From Planctomycetota bacterium (GTDB lineage: Bacteria > Planctomycetota > Planctomycetia > Gemmatales > Gemmataceae), in the NCBI GenBank assembly GCA_021781415.1, contig JAJXWW010000131.1, positions 1 to 59,866 of the forward strand: DNA of 59,866 nt. The letters are read 5' to 3'. The translations under genes and the position numbers were made by a program. Numbering within the stretch: position 1 is the first letter of the stretch; each line of letters starts with the position of its first letter. Below, in pieces: positions 35,092 through 44,555 of the stretch. The notes under the pieces were generated by a model. It saw only the letters and a list, made by a program, of their open reading frames with translations. It was not told the DNA's origin and did not search any database.

Positions 35092-35847
35092 ATGAGTTCG
35101 AGCGGCGAGATGCCTGTCTCCTCCCGATGCAGGCTGCAATTCCTGGGCTGGTGCGTTCATTTCTATACGGCGCTCGGCCTGGTCGCTGCCGCCGCCATCG
35201 CCGTGCTGCTCGTGCAGGGCGGCGCGGAGGCGAATCGCCGGATTTTCTTTCTCATGCTCGTGGCCACCCTCATCGATGCCACCGATGGCACGCTCGCCCG
35301 TTGGGTGCGCGTCAAAGAAGTGTTGCCGGGGTTCGACGGCCGGCGGCTCGACGACCTCGTCGATTTTCTCACTTACTCTTGTTTGCCGTTGTTTCTTATT
35401 TGGCGCGCAGCGCTCTTGCCGTCCGGCTGCGAGACCATCTTGTTGTTGCCGCTTTTGGCCAGCGCCTACGGATTCTGTCAAACGTCGGTCAAGACGGACG
35501 ACGGCTACTTCCTCGGCTTCCCATCGTATTGGAATCTGGTGGCGTTCTATCTGTATGTCTTGCAACCCTTGGAGGCTTGGATCACCGTCGCGTTGCTCGT
35601 CTTGTTCTCGCTACTGACGTTCGTGCCGAGTCGCTACCTCTACCCCAGCCAGCGCGGACGATTGAATCGCATCACCGCGATACTCGGCTTGCTTTGGTCA
35701 TTCTTATTGGTCTGGATTATCTGGTGGATGCCCGACGATCGTACGCGCCGACTCGCCGTCGTGTCGTTGTTCTTTCCCGCCTGGTATTTGGCGCTCTCTT
35801 GGATTCTCAGCGTCCGCCTGTGGAGGCGGAAGCGGAGAGCCAAATAA
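35092..35847 (+). CDS. pcs: Phosphatidylcholine synthase (CDP-alcohol phosphotransferase)
   Basis: 251 residues with about seven hydrophobic segments. The CDP-alcohol phosphotransferase motif is present: Asp62, Asp65-Gly66, Ala69-Arg70, Gly83, Asp87, Asp91 (IDATDGTLAR and FDGRRLDDLVD). KTDDGYFLGFPSYWN (about 131-145) is characteristic of the Pcs branch, which joins CDP-diacylglycerol and choline to give phosphatidylcholine in the inner membrane. Another CDP-alcohol transferase activity cannot be excluded. Divergent from the phosphoesterase, 11 bases convergent with the kinase gene. Confidence 0.85.
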   Translation: MSSSGEMPVSSRCRLQFLGWCVHFYTALGLVAAAAIAVLLVQGGAEANRRIFFLMLVATLIDATDGTLARWVRVKEVLPGFDGRRLDDLVDFLTYSCLPLFLIWRAALLPSGCETILLLPLLASAYGFCQTSVKTDDGYFLGFPSYWNLVAFYLYVLQPLEAWITVALLVLFSLLTFVPSRYLYPSQRGRLNRITAILGLLWSFLLVWIIWWMPDDRTRRLAVVSLFFPAWYLALSWILSVRLWRRKRRAK

Positions 35848-35858
35848 GGATACTCGCC

Positions 35859-38800
35859 TCAAGGATCGAGCGGCATCCAATCTTGGATGTCGAAGCGGGC
35901 GTGGGGCGACGAGTGGGGAACGCTGGCCGCGTCTCGATAGGCGGCCCGGCTGGCGGTCAAGATGCGGTCGAGATCTTCGATACTCAGGTCGGACTGTTCG
36001 CGGCAGAACATTAGATCGGCTTGACCGGGCACGTTTACCAACTGCAAATCGTCCAGAACGCGCTGAGCTTCTTCGCCGAATCGCTTGCCCGATTCGCTGG
36101 CCGGTACCAGTAAGAAACAGCGGTCTTCCTTGAAGGACGGCACGGGTTCGGGCAAAACGGGCGTTTGGTCGAGCGGTGGGCCGCCCGCGCCGACTGCCTC
36201 ATAAACGCCGCTGCGCCGTTTGTTCCGAGTCGTGCGGAGCGGCGGAGACGCCGAGACGTAGTAGCGGCGAATGCGCTCGTGGAGATCCGAGGCATTCGAG
36301 GCGGGAGACTTGGAATCCTCGACGGAAAACTCGACTTGTGCGACATCGGTTGTCGGTAAATGATTGCCCAGACAATGCACCGCTTGAGTGATGAGCGGCG
36401 TCATGAGGTGGCGCAGCAGATCCGTTGTCCCGAGCAACGCTTTTTGCAATCCGTCGCGCTGCGACAGCACTTGATCTTGAAAGGCTTGGTCGAGTTGCGT
36501 CCAATGATCGACCGTTAAGGTCTCAAGAAATCGTCGCGCCGCTTTTTCCAGATCTTTGACGCCGTCGGGAAGAACCACGCGCGCGGTGGCGGATTCGCGG
36601 ATCGAGGCCCAAAACGATTCGGTGGATAATACCGGAGTCGGACTGTGTTCCACGACGCTGTTGCCATTGGACGGGGAGAAGTATTCGTCGGCTGAAGGGT
36701 TCGACGAAGTGGAAGCCTCTCCGGTCGATTCGGCCAACGTCTCTTGAAGATGGCGCAGGCGCTGACGACAAAACGACAGATCGCGCAGGCGATCGGCGAG
36801 CCGGCCTTGGAGAAATCCGTAGAACTGTTGCACGGCGGACAAAGTGTCCTCGGCCAAACACTGGCGAGCAAAGGCGGCCAGATGGTCGATGAAAACGCGC
36901 AACAGACGTCGCGATTTTCCGCCGAACCAGCTAAAACCGCCGGTTCCTTCGATGCAGTTGTCTAGCGCGCTTTGCAGCTGCCTTTGGCTGTGTTGCGATT
37001 TATTCGACTGCTGATGAAGGCGTTGCTGGTGCGCTTCCATCGCGTCGCGGCAGTAACTCAGGAAGCGATGGACGGCAGCCTCGGCGAGGGCCAACCGTCG
37101 TCCGGGATGCTCGATCAGACCGGCGATGGCGACACCGAATCGCTGATCCCACTCCTCGGCCAACTTGGCCGCCGCGCACTCGAGAGCGCGCGTCAAGCGG
37201 CTCTTGCGCTGGGGGCCGATGCTGGTGACGCCGGGCGGTTGCAGGCCGCCTCCCAACCAATCTTGTACCCGAGTCAACGCCTGCCGCGCCCATGCCCCTG
37301 GATCGTCTTGGGCGACCATCTGCTGCGATTGCTCCTCCACGGCGGCCAGCAAGCGCGTCAAGAGTTCGCGCGGACTACTCTCCAATTGTTGTCCGGCCAA
37401 CTCCAAGATTCGATTGGCCAAAGCGTCGGGCTGAAGCTCGGAGTCGGCGAGTACGCGCGCTTGCGCGGCCTCGAGCAGATCGCGCGCCGTGATGCGCGGC
37501 TTGTCGTCGAGGATCGCGGGAGACAACGGATCGAGCAGAGATCCGAGATGCTTGTCGGAGATGACGGCATGGGCATCGAGGTCGGGGGCCTGCCATTGTT
37601 CGAGGAGGCGTTGACAGGCACTCCGGGCGGCAAGATGCAACAACAAACCGCGCGGGAACCAAACGCCGAACGTGCCGAAGCCACGAAATGGAAAGGTTCC
37701 CTTTCGTTGCCGCGTTCGCTCCAAGCGCGCCCCCAGCGGTGTTGTCAACTCGTGGAACAAATAGCTGCCCAAGTGCGCCATGGCGTCACGCCGCGCTTCG
37801 GGACTTCGATGCGCCAATGTCGAGAGGTAGGTACAATCGTAAGCCGCTCCCTCATCGACCAACCGTGGTCCGTCGCTGCCGTACTGGGCCGCGAAGCGCA
37901 CCGCCGGATCGCTGAAGTGATAGACTTCGGTGAGCGTGGCGTAGAGATTGGCTAACTCGGTGGAAGGAGTCGCCGGATCGTCCGGCGCGCCGCAGAAGAG
38001 AAAACTCGATACCTGCCCTTCCGGTTGATGAAGCTGCGTGAGGAGACGGCGGAGCGAATAGCCGAGATCGACGAAGAACCCGCTGCCGCCGCCGCTGGCA
38101 GACGCCACAACATAGATGCGCGGCACATTATCACGAAGCGCCAAGCCGGTCTGACTGACGGTTTGGTAGATGCTGTCGGGATGGCAAGCCGTTTGAATCT
38201 CGCGCCTCAGCCGAGCGATGAGGCGGAGGTAATTGTCGGAGAAAGCAAGTCGGCCCAAGCTGCGCGACCCTTGCGTTTTCAGAGACCGAGGCATGGCAAA
38301 CAGTTTCTCGCGCGGCAGCCATTCGCTCAGCTGATCCAGCTGGCGGCGACGATAGTGGGACACCGGTTGCAAGGGTAGATGTTGCACCTCCGTGGTGCGC
38401 AAGGCGACTTCGGGTGATCCGCGCGTCGCCTCTTTGACGGCGTCGCCGTCCGCATCGAGATAGAGGAATCGCAAGAGCGGGATTTTATCGAGGTCGCCGA
38501 AACGGTCGAGGAGTCGGCAGCGCAACTCCTGCAAGGCGCGACGGCCAAACGACCCGATCCCGATTACGACCGTGGGGCGCAGCGCTCCGGTATTCGGCTG
38601 AGCGACGGTCATGCCCAGTTGCGAGATTTCTTCGTTGGGAATTGGAGCGGGATCGAGTGCCAGCGAATCGGCGGCATTCTCGCCGGGCAACTGATCCAGC
38701 ATCATGTTTTCCATCGTGTCGTAGATGGATTTCGGCCTCATTCCCTCCGGGCCTAGCACGATGTTCTGCAACGAATCGGGACGAGACGGCGAATGCACGG

Positions 38801-39614
38801 TGAATAAGGCGCGGACGAAGGCCAAACAATTGGGGAAGCGTTTCGCCGGATCTTTCGACAGCGCGCGGGCCACGATAGGTCGCTCGCCCTCCGGCAACGA
38901 CCGCAACTCCGGTTCTTCGTTGAGATGCTGATGCGCGAGGGTGCGGGCATTCTTCCCGTTGAATGGTCGCTGACCGGTCAGTAATTCCTGATAGACGATC
39001 CCCAAACTGTATTGATCGCTGCGCCCGCTGATGGTTCCGCTGAACGTCTCCGGCGGCGCGTACAAAGGCGTCACGCCGCCCAGAAAACCCGAAGCGCCCG
39101 AACGCTCCAGATGCTTGACCAATCCAAAATCGGCTACTTTGACGCGATCGCTGATGAGGAACAAATTGCGCGGCTTAATATCGAGGTGCTGTAAATTGTG
39201 CTTCTCGTTCATGTGATCGAGCGCTTCGGCGGCGTCGCGGATATAGCGCAGCAGCGCGTCGCGCGGGATGCCGACGAGCCCCGCCGATAGGCACTCCTGA
39301 AAGAGATCGTGCAGGCTCTTGTCGGCCACTTCCATCACGATGACCAACTCGCCTTCGACAATTTCGATTCGGTCCATCGACAGAACGAAGGGATGGCGGA
39401 CCTCTTTCACGCGGTTGAGCGCGCGCAACTCCTGTTCGGCGCGCGCGCTATCGACATCCAGCGAATTGAGATTGCCGAATACAAATTTAATGGCCTTGAA
39501 CAGGCCGCCAGGAGCTTCGCATTTCCAGACTTCGCCGAAACCGCCACTGCCGAGCGGCTCGATGAGGCGGTAACCGGGAATGGGTTCCGCATTCGGTTCG
39601 CGTTCCACACTCAT
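35859..39614 (-). CDS. Ser/Thr protein kinase fused to a tubulin-like domain
   Basis: 1251 residues from ATG 39614; the frame continues upstream without family sequence. Residues about 15-275 are a Hanks-type kinase: GSGGFGEV (22-29), Lys43, HLDIKPRN (Asp145, Asn150), DFG (162-164), APPE and SDQYSLG. From about 348 a Tubulin_2-like region begins: VVIGIGSFGRRALQEL (nucleotide loop) and VASASGGGSGFFVDLGY (505-519), like the Gly-rich GTP loop of tubulin/FtsZ relatives. The C-terminal half is helical and unrecognised. No membrane segment is visible, so it is probably cytoplasmic. It may couple signalling to a filament-forming or GTP-binding module. Substrates unknown. Confidence 0.87.
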   Translation of the reverse strand: MSVEREPNAEPIPGYRLIEPLGSGGFGEVWKCEAPGGLFKAIKFVFGNLNSLDVDSARAEQELRALNRVKEVRHPFVLSMDRIEIVEGELVIVMEVADKSLHDLFQECLSAGLVGIPRDALLRYIRDAAEALDHMNEKHNLQHLDIKPRNLFLISDRVKVADFGLVKHLERSGASGFLGGVTPLYAPPETFSGTISGRSDQYSLGIVYQELLTGQRPFNGKNARTLAHQHLNEEPELRSLPEGERPIVARALSKDPAKRFPNCLAFVRALFTVHSPSRPDSLQNIVLGPEGMRPKSIYDTMENMMLDQLPGENAADSLALDPAPIPNEEISQLGMTVAQPNTGALRPTVVIGIGSFGRRALQELRCRLLDRFGDLDKIPLLRFLYLDADGDAVKEATRGSPEVALRTTEVQHLPLQPVSHYRRRQLDQLSEWLPREKLFAMPRSLKTQGSRSLGRLAFSDNYLRLIARLRREIQTACHPDSIYQTVSQTGLALRDNVPRIYVVASASGGGSGFFVDLGYSLRRLLTQLHQPEGQVSSFLFCGAPDDPATPSTELANLYATLTEVYHFSDPAVRFAAQYGSDGPRLVDEGAAYDCTYLSTLAHRSPEARRDAMAHLGSYLFHELTTPLGARLERTRQRKGTFPFRGFGTFGVWFPRGLLLHLAARSACQRLLEQWQAPDLDAHAVISDKHLGSLLDPLSPAILDDKPRITARDLLEAAQARVLADSELQPDALANRILELAGQQLESSPRELLTRLLAAVEEQSQQMVAQDDPGAWARQALTRVQDWLGGGLQPPGVTSIGPQRKSRLTRALECAAAKLAEEWDQRFGVAIAGLIEHPGRRLALAEAAVHRFLSYCRDAMEAHQQRLHQQSNKSQHSQRQLQSALDNCIEGTGGFSWFGGKSRRLLRVFIDHLAAFARQCLAEDTLSAVQQFYGFLQGRLADRLRDLSFCRQRLRHLQETLAESTGEASTSSNPSADEYFSPSNGNSVVEHSPTPVLSTESFWASIRESATARVVLPDGVKDLEKAARRFLETLTVDHWTQLDQAFQDQVLSQRDGLQKALLGTTDLLRHLMTPLITQAVHCLGNHLPTTDVAQVEFSVEDSKSPASNASDLHERIRRYYVSASPPLRTTRNKRRSGVYEAVGAGGPPLDQTPVLPEPVPSFKEDRCFLLVPASESGKRFGEEAQRVLDDLQLVNVPGQADLMFCREQSDLSIEDLDRILTASRAAYRDAASVPHSSPHARFDIQDWMPLDP

Positions 39615-39952
39615 TGCGTCACGACCCCATGAATCTGATTTTGGACAGAGTGTCAAACAAGGATAGGTCGCAAGCGAGAGCTTGTCCAATTCCCGCCTTT
39701 CGCCTCGGTCCCACAATTCCGGTAGCCGTTACGATCCGTGCCGTCGATAGAGTCGAGGGAAACGGCAAAATCGACGGGAAAAATGCGAGAAATTCCATCG
39801 GATCGAGCAAAAAACATTGATTGCCGCCGCGCGCCAACCTACCGTGTAAGTGAGGCTCGGCGAAAAGCCGTCGCGCGTCGCGGTGGCCGTTGGATATTTG
39901 GCGTCGGTGGAGAAGTTCGACCGCCGCGCTGTCTCGGAGGAGGGTTCAAACA
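39615..39952. other. Divergent intergenic region
   Basis: 338 bases between the kinase-tubulin gene and a small lipoprotein gene. Presumably holds both promoters. GGAGGAGGG at about 39936 is the lipoprotein ribosome site. No other structure noted. Confidence 0.45.
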
Positions 39953-40165
39953 ATGTATGTACGCCAATTGATGTTCGCGGCGTTGGCCGGCGCGGTCGTA
40001 GCCTGTGCGGGATGCAGTTGCTGCCGCGGCACTCGATCCGCCTATCTGCCGCCCTACAGTACCCCGGCCGTGCCAGCCGGCGCGATCACGGTTCCCGCAC
40101 CCCCGGCTCCCGTGGGCGCGAGCTATGCTCCCGCCGCACCTTGTCCGACTTGCGCGGGACGCTAG
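39953..40165 (+). CDS. Small Cys- and Pro-rich lipoprotein
   Basis: 70 residues from ATG 39953, behind GGAGGAGGG. Lipoprotein signal QLMFAALAGAVVACAGC with the acylated Cys at position 21. The mature peptide starts CSCCRG, then a Pro/Ala-rich tail (PPYSTPAVPAGAITVPAPP) and ends with CPTCAGR, a CxxC. No known domain. It is similar in design to the next small gene at 40615, with Cys pairs that could bind metal or form disulfides. Confidence 0.6.
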   Translation: MYVRQLMFAALAGAVVACAGCSCCRGTRSAYLPPYSTPAVPAGAITVPAPPAPVGASYAPAAPCPTCAGR

Positions 40166-40614
40166 GGACGTAGTCTGGCCGGTTCGGAATCCACGGCACG
40201 GGTTCCGAACCCCTCTGTTCGTCCTGTCCCAGACACATTTCTTGAAGCAATTGCCGACAATTCGATTTCAACACTCGGTCGGCCTACCTTCGACTGGCGA
40301 GGGTCGCGCGATCGGATCGATTGTCGCTTCCATTTCGTTCGTTTCACGTCCTTCTCGTCGTAGGCTTTCGCAGCCGTGCCCGATTACTTTCGGATTTAGC
40401 CCACACAAGTTGTTGCTTCTCGTCGCGGTGGGGGAATAATCACAGCGGTGGATCGTGAGCGCGCTTCGTGAGTCCGCGTGCCGCGTCTCGCAATCGTCCG
40501 CCATCCCGCCAATCCGGTTTCGGATCGTCCGGCCGGCGTCCGTGTGGCCTCCAGGACGGTGGCGTGCGACCTACCCGGTGGCCGTACTTCCAAGGAAGAG
40601 AGGAGATCCTCCCC
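40166..40614. other. Intergenic region between two small lipoprotein genes
   Basis: 449 bases. A hairpin with 9-base arms (GGTTCGGAA at 40181-40189, TTCCGAACC at 40203-40211) follows the first lipoprotein and could end its transcript, though there is no T-run. The remainder shows no gene. GGAGAT at about 40602 is the ribosome site of the next gene. Confidence 0.45.
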
Positions 40615-40836
40615 ATGCGCTTTACTTACGTCTTACTTCCACTGACACTGTTGCTGCTCTCGCTGACATCCGGTTGTCACCATCGGCACTGCTGTTGGGG
40701 CGGTTGTTCGTCGTGTTGCTCGCCGTGCGGCTCCTGTTGCGGTTACACCCCGCCCGTCGAAAGCACCATGCCGCCCATTGCCGTGCCGACGAACGCCACC
40801 GTCGTTCCCCACATGCCCATGGTAGGATCGCGTTAG
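40615..40836 (+). CDS. Small Cys/His-rich lipoprotein
   Basis: 73 residues from ATG 40615. Lipoprotein signal YVLLPLTLLLLSLTSGC, acylated Cys at position 21. The mature part begins CHHRHCCWGGCSSCCSPCG (9 Cys and 3 His in the first 25 residues of the mature protein), then a Pro-rich tail. The pattern suggests metal binding or disulfide cross-linking at the cell envelope. Not recognised as a known family. It and the gene at 39953 are probably paralogous in design. Confidence 0.6.
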   Translation: MRFTYVLLPLTLLLLSLTSGCHHRHCCWGGCSSCCSPCGSCCGYTPPVESTMPPIAVPTNATVVPHMPMVGSR

Positions 40837-41473
40837 GATTCGGTCCCAAGTATCTCCCCGATTGGAAAGCGTCGATAAGTGTCCGATCTGGAGCGAGCGA
40901 AAGCAGCCGACCGAGCCGGCAGAGTGAGCGAGAGATTACCCTTTTGCCCTCGTTTACCCTGCCGGCTCCGATAGGTTGTTTCCCTATTGCCACGTTCGGC
41001 AATTCTTACAAGAACGAACGGCACATTTTACAAACGGGCTTTGTCTCTCCGCAAAGACGGCGTTCGGTTGTAGGCGCATGTCGATATTCGCAACATTAAG
41101 CGTATCCACTGGTTAGGGCGAGAGACGAGAAGATATTCCTTGGCTTCCAATCGATTGGCATGGCAGTTGCTTTGAAAAATGGAGTCTTCCGGACGCACGG
41201 CGCTGGAGCCGGGCGACTGTCGCTTCCCCGAGCGATGGTCGGACAGACGGCCCCAAACGGCGGCGTCTGGACGCGGCCGACCCGACTTTTGTTCGTGCCG
41301 TTGGTGTGGCCGTCCCCCCGGACGCAACAACGGCGAATCGGGCAGGCGCCCTGGAATGGCCACCTCCCCCGGTTGCCGATCCACCCTCTCCGTGTTCCGG
41401 CTTTGGCTCCCGTGCAACGGCGACCCGCTCCCCCGCGGGTCGCCTTTTTTTATTCATTTTTGGGACGATTAAG
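40837..41473. other. Long intergenic region ending in a terminator; possible non-coding RNA
   Basis: 637 bases without a convincing gene. The only intrinsic terminator with a T-run in this part of the window lies at its right end on the plus strand, about 580 bases after the last plus-strand gene. Several open frames of 90-190 codons on both strands overlap one another and lack ribosome sites. I do not recognise tmRNA, RNase P, SRP or 6S RNA consensus elements. Confidence 0.4.
41419..41451 (+). terminator. Rho-independent terminator
   Basis: A perfect 10-bp stem GGCGACCCGC/GCGGGTCGCC (41419-41428 and 41435-41444) with a 6-base loop is followed by seven Ts. It is oriented for plus-strand transcription although the next gene, pyrG, is on the minus strand. 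It would mark the end of an unannotated plus-strand transcript, or read-through from 40615. Confidence 0.85.
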
Positions 41474-43150
41474 TCAGTTCGAGACGGGGATGGCCGCTCG
41501 CGAACGAGCGGCCTCAGCTTTTTTTTTGGCTTCGCGCCGTTTCAGGCTCGCCTCCACAAAGCCGCGGAAAAGAGGATGGGCTTGCGTCGGTTTCGAGCGA
41601 AACTCCGGATGGCACTGCACGGCCACGAACCACGGATGCTCCGGCAATTCGATCATCTCCACGAGCTTGCCGTCCGGAGAAGTTCCCGAAAACATCATTC
41701 CGTGGGCGGCAAATTGTTGGCGATATTGATTGTTGAATTCGTAGCGATGGCGGTGTCGCTCCCGGACGGACTCGCTGCCGTACGCGGCGCGAACGCGGCT
41801 GCCCTCGGCCAGATGGCAGGGCCAGCTGCCTAGGCGCATCGTGCCGCCGAGATCGGTGATCGAGAATTGCGCGTCGAGCAGACAGACGACGGGATGAGCG
41901 CAATGCGGATTCATCTCGGTCGAATTCGCATCCTCAAGTCCGACCACGTTGCGAGCGAACTCGATGGCGGCACACTGAAGTCCGAGACAGATGCCGAAGA
42001 AGGGGATTTGCTTTTCGCGCGCGTAACGAATGGCTTCGATCTTTCCGCCCAGGCCGCGATAGTTGAAGCCGCCGGGGACCAAGACGCCATCGACGCCGCC
42101 GAGAACTTTTTCCGCTCCCTCGCGCTCCACTTCTTCCGCCTCGATCCGCCGCACGACCACGCGCGTCGAGAGCGCGATGCCGGCGTGATCCAGCGATTCG
42201 TAGATGGATTTATAAGCGTCCCGGTGCTTGATGTATTTCCCGACCACGGCGATCGTGGTTTCGTGCGCGGGGTTGATGATGCGCTGTACCATCGCGTTCC
42301 AGCCGTTCATGTCCAACTGCTGTGCCCGCAATCCGAGCTTCTCGACGATCAACTCGTCCAGCCGATTCTCCACGAGGCTCAGGGGCACTTCGTAGATGCT
42401 GAACTCCTTATCGCGTTCCTCGATGACCGCGCGCGGTTCGACGTTGCAAAACATTGCAATCTTGTCGCGCATCTCCGGCATCAGTTTGTGTTCGGTGCGG
42501 CAGATGAGTACGTCCGGCTGGATGCCGATGCGCCTCAGCTGCTCGACCGAGTGCTGCGTCGGTTTGGTCTTGGCCTCTTGAGCCGCCTTCAGATAAGGCA
42601 CGAGGGTGAGATGGATGTATAAACAATTGTTCTTCCCGACATCGAGCGCGAATTGGCGGATCGCTTCCAGGAACGGCAACCCCTCAATGTCGCCGACGGT
42701 TCCGCCGATCTCGGTAATGACTACATCCACGTCGTCCCCCGCCAACTTCCGCACCGCCGACTTGATCTCGTCGGTGACGTGCGGGATCACCTGCACCGTT
42801 TGCCCTTGGTAGACCCCCTTCCGCTCTTTCGTGATGACCGAACCGTAGATGCGCCCGGTGGTGTAATTGCAATCGCGCGTCAGCGGAGCATTGGTGAAGC
42901 GTTCGTAGTGGCCGAGATCGAGGTCGGTTTCGGTGCCGTCGTCGAGGACGTAGACCTCGCCGTGCTGATACGGATCCATCGTGCCGGGATCGACGTTGAT
43001 GTACGGATCGAATTTCTGCAAGCGGACGTGAAGCCCGCGGTGTTCCAAAAGCATGCCGATGGAGGCGGAGGTAAGCCCCTTGCCGAGCGAGCTGACCACG
43101 CCTCCGGTTACGAAGATGTGTTTGGTTTGTTTGTTGGCTGATGCCGTCAT
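41474..43150 (-). CDS. pyrG: CTP synthase
   Basis: 558 residues from ATG 43150. The synthetase domain starts [21 protein letters not shown] (read as [11 protein letters not shown]), with [19 protein letters not shown] and HYERFT. The C-terminal glutamine amidotransferase has the nucleophile in FFGICLGLQ and the His/Glu in QCHPEF. It converts UTP to CTP. It follows kdsB, which uses CTP to make CMP-KDO, after a 167-base gap with a large hairpin. The C-terminus has a Lys/Ala-rich tail. Confidence 0.96.
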   Translation of the reverse strand: MTASANKQTKHIFVTGGVVSSLGKGLTSASIGMLLEHRGLHVRLQKFDPYINVDPGTMDPYQHGEVYVLDDGTETDLDLGHYERFTNAPLTRDCNYTTGRIYGSVITKERKGVYQGQTVQVIPHVTDEIKSAVRKLAGDDVDVVITEIGGTVGDIEGLPFLEAIRQFALDVGKNNCLYIHLTLVPYLKAAQEAKTKPTQHSVEQLRRIGIQPDVLICRTEHKLMPEMRDKIAMFCNVEPRAVIEERDKEFSIYEVPLSLVENRLDELIVEKLGLRAQQLDMNGWNAMVQRIINPAHETTIAVVGKYIKHRDAYKSIYESLDHAGIALSTRVVVRRIEAEEVEREGAEKVLGGVDGVLVPGGFNYRGLGGKIEAIRYAREKQIPFFGICLGLQCAAIEFARNVVGLEDANSTEMNPHCAHPVVCLLDAQFSITDLGGTMRLGSWPCHLAEGSRVRAAYGSESVRERHRHRYEFNNQYRQQFAAHGMMFSGTSPDGKLVEMIELPEHPWFVAVQCHPEFRSKPTQAHPLFRGFVEASLKRREAKKKAEAARSRAAIPVSN

Positions 43151-43189
43151 AGTGTCGTCTTGTGAGGTAATCTCGGATCGCATTCCCAA

Positions 43190-43254
43190 GGCGAGCGGAG
43201 AGCGTCAGCCCCCCCTGTTCAGTCAAGCCAGGGGGCTGACACCACCCGCTCGCC
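43190..43254. repeat. Large hairpin repeat between kdsB and pyrG
   Basis: Outer arms GGCGAGCGG (43190-43198) and CCGCTCGCC (43246-43254) enclose inner arms GTCAGCCCCC and GGGGGCTGAC (43204-43240). It sits between two genes of the same strand and may attenuate or separate transcription, but its palindromic, GC-rich style matches the dispersed repeats elsewhere here. Confidence 0.65.
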
Positions 43255-43317
43255 ATCCCACGCAATATACCCAAATGAACGCGGCTTGTCAGGAACAATT
43301 GTTCTCAGCCCAGTGTC

Positions 43318-44079
43318 TTAGGCGGCGCGGACGGTCGGACTGAGCCGATAAGCAGCGACGAAGCGTTGGTAATCCTCGTAGGTATCCACACCGAAGCCGT
43401 TCTGTTCGACAATGCCGACCTGGATGGGATTACCTAGAGCCAAGACGCGCAGTTGCTCCAGTTTCTCCAGTTGCTCGAGGGGTTCCGGTGGCAGGGCGGC
43501 CAAGCGGAGCAAGAAAGGTCGGCGATAAGCGTACAGGCCGACATGAAGAAGGAAACGCGCCGGACGCAACGTGAAATCGGGTTTGCCATCGCGGACATAG
43601 GGAATGGGGCTGCGGCTGAAGTACAAAGCGCGGCCGGTGGCGTCGCGGACGACTTTGACGCAATTCGGGTTTTGCCACTGTTCCAGAGAATGCAACGGCG
43701 TAGCCAAGGTCGCCATGTCGGCGTTGGGATGCTGCGACAACAGATCGAACAATAAGTCGAGATTATTCGGATCGATGAGCGGTTCGTCGCCCTGAAGATT
43801 GAGAATCAGATCGGCATCGAGCTGACCGGCCACTTCGGCGACGCGATCCGTGCCGCTCGGATGATCGCGGCGCGTGCGGACGACGTGGCCGCCGAAACTC
43901 TCGACGGCCGAGACGATGCGCGGATCGTCGGTGGCCACGACCACGGTGTCAGCGAGCTTGGCCTGGCAAGCGCGCTCGTAAACGTGCTGAACGAGATATT
44001 TACCCGTTTGTCGAAGCAACGGCTTGCCGGGCAGTCGAGTCGAAGCATAACGGGCGGGGATCACGATAGCGGTTTTCAA
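43318..44079 (-). CDS. kdsB: 3-deoxy-manno-octulosonate cytidylyltransferase
   Basis: 253 residues. Blocks of the family: IPARYASTRLPGKPL, VATDDPRI, TRRDHPSGTDRVAEV, LNLQGDEPLIDPNNL and GLYAYRRPFLL. It activates KDO with CTP for lipopolysaccharide-type outer-membrane glycolipid synthesis. The start is TTG at 44079, fixed by AAGGAGGT four bases upstream. It precedes pyrG, which supplies its CTP substrate. Its presence supports a lipid A-KDO envelope. Confidence 0.95.
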   Translation of the reverse strand: MKTAIVIPARYASTRLPGKPLLRQTGKYLVQHVYERACQAKLADTVVVATDDPRIVSAVESFGGHVVRTRRDHPSGTDRVAEVAGQLDADLILNLQGDEPLIDPNNLDLLFDLLSQHPNADMATLATPLHSLEQWQNPNCVKVVRDATGRALYFSRSPIPYVRDGKPDFTLRPARFLLHVGLYAYRRPFLLRLAALPPEPLEQLEKLEQLRVLALGNPIQVGIVEQNGFGVDTYEDYQRFVAAYRLSPTVRAA

Positions 44080-44157
44080 ACGGACCTCCTTGTCCGGGTC
44101 GGACGACCCAAGGTGGAGATTAAACCGACTGTCTCGTTTATTGACAAGACCGTCCCA

Positions 44158-44325
44158 TTAACGAATCAGTGCCGGCGGTTCATCCTCGACTCGCTCGTCG
44201 TTGCCGTGCCAGAAAAGTGTCGCCGCGACAACGCCCAAGGTCAAAATGCTGGCGACGAGCATCCACTCCGTCGCCGGGACGGAACCGCGCTCGTCGCCCC
44301 AAAACTTTATCCACATCCTTCGCAT
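44158..44325 (-). CDS. Small membrane peptide resembling Flp-type pilin
   Basis: 55 residues from ATG 44325 behind GAGGAG. A basic start (RRMWIKFWGDERGS) is followed by one hydrophobic helix (EWMLVASILTLGVVAATLFW) and an acidic tail. The DERG...E then helix pattern resembles Flp/Fap type IVb pilins, but no Flp assembly genes are present in the window. Alternatively a single-pass membrane peptide of unknown function. Confidence 0.5.
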   Translation of the reverse strand: MRRMWIKFWGDERGSVPATEWMLVASILTLGVVAATLFWHGNDERVEDEPPALIR

Positions 44326-44555
44326 CGGAAACTCCTCTTCGGGCGCTTGTGGTTTCCAGAGGATGTTGCATTCGGCGTGCCTCGGTCGTTGTCCCATCGA
44401 AGAATGCTAAGCTGTAATGCGCAACTCCATAATAATGAATTGGTTCTGTCCATTGACGGATTTGCATCGTCTCGGAAGCAGGGGCGCGAGGTGTTAACTT
44501 TCGGCAGGCGGGGATGTTAAGCTCGTTAAGGAAAAGTAGCGCCAGGAGACGACCA

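Noticed and set aside
41517..41530. T-run near the start of pyrG region
   Set aside because: It encodes the Lys-rich C-terminal tail of CTP synthase on the minus strand; no hairpin.
41160..41729. Plus-strand ORF of 190 codons overlapping pyrG
   Set aside because: It runs through the intrinsic terminator and antisense through the conserved amidotransferase end of pyrG; low-complexity Arg/Pro/Leu composition typical of shadow frames.
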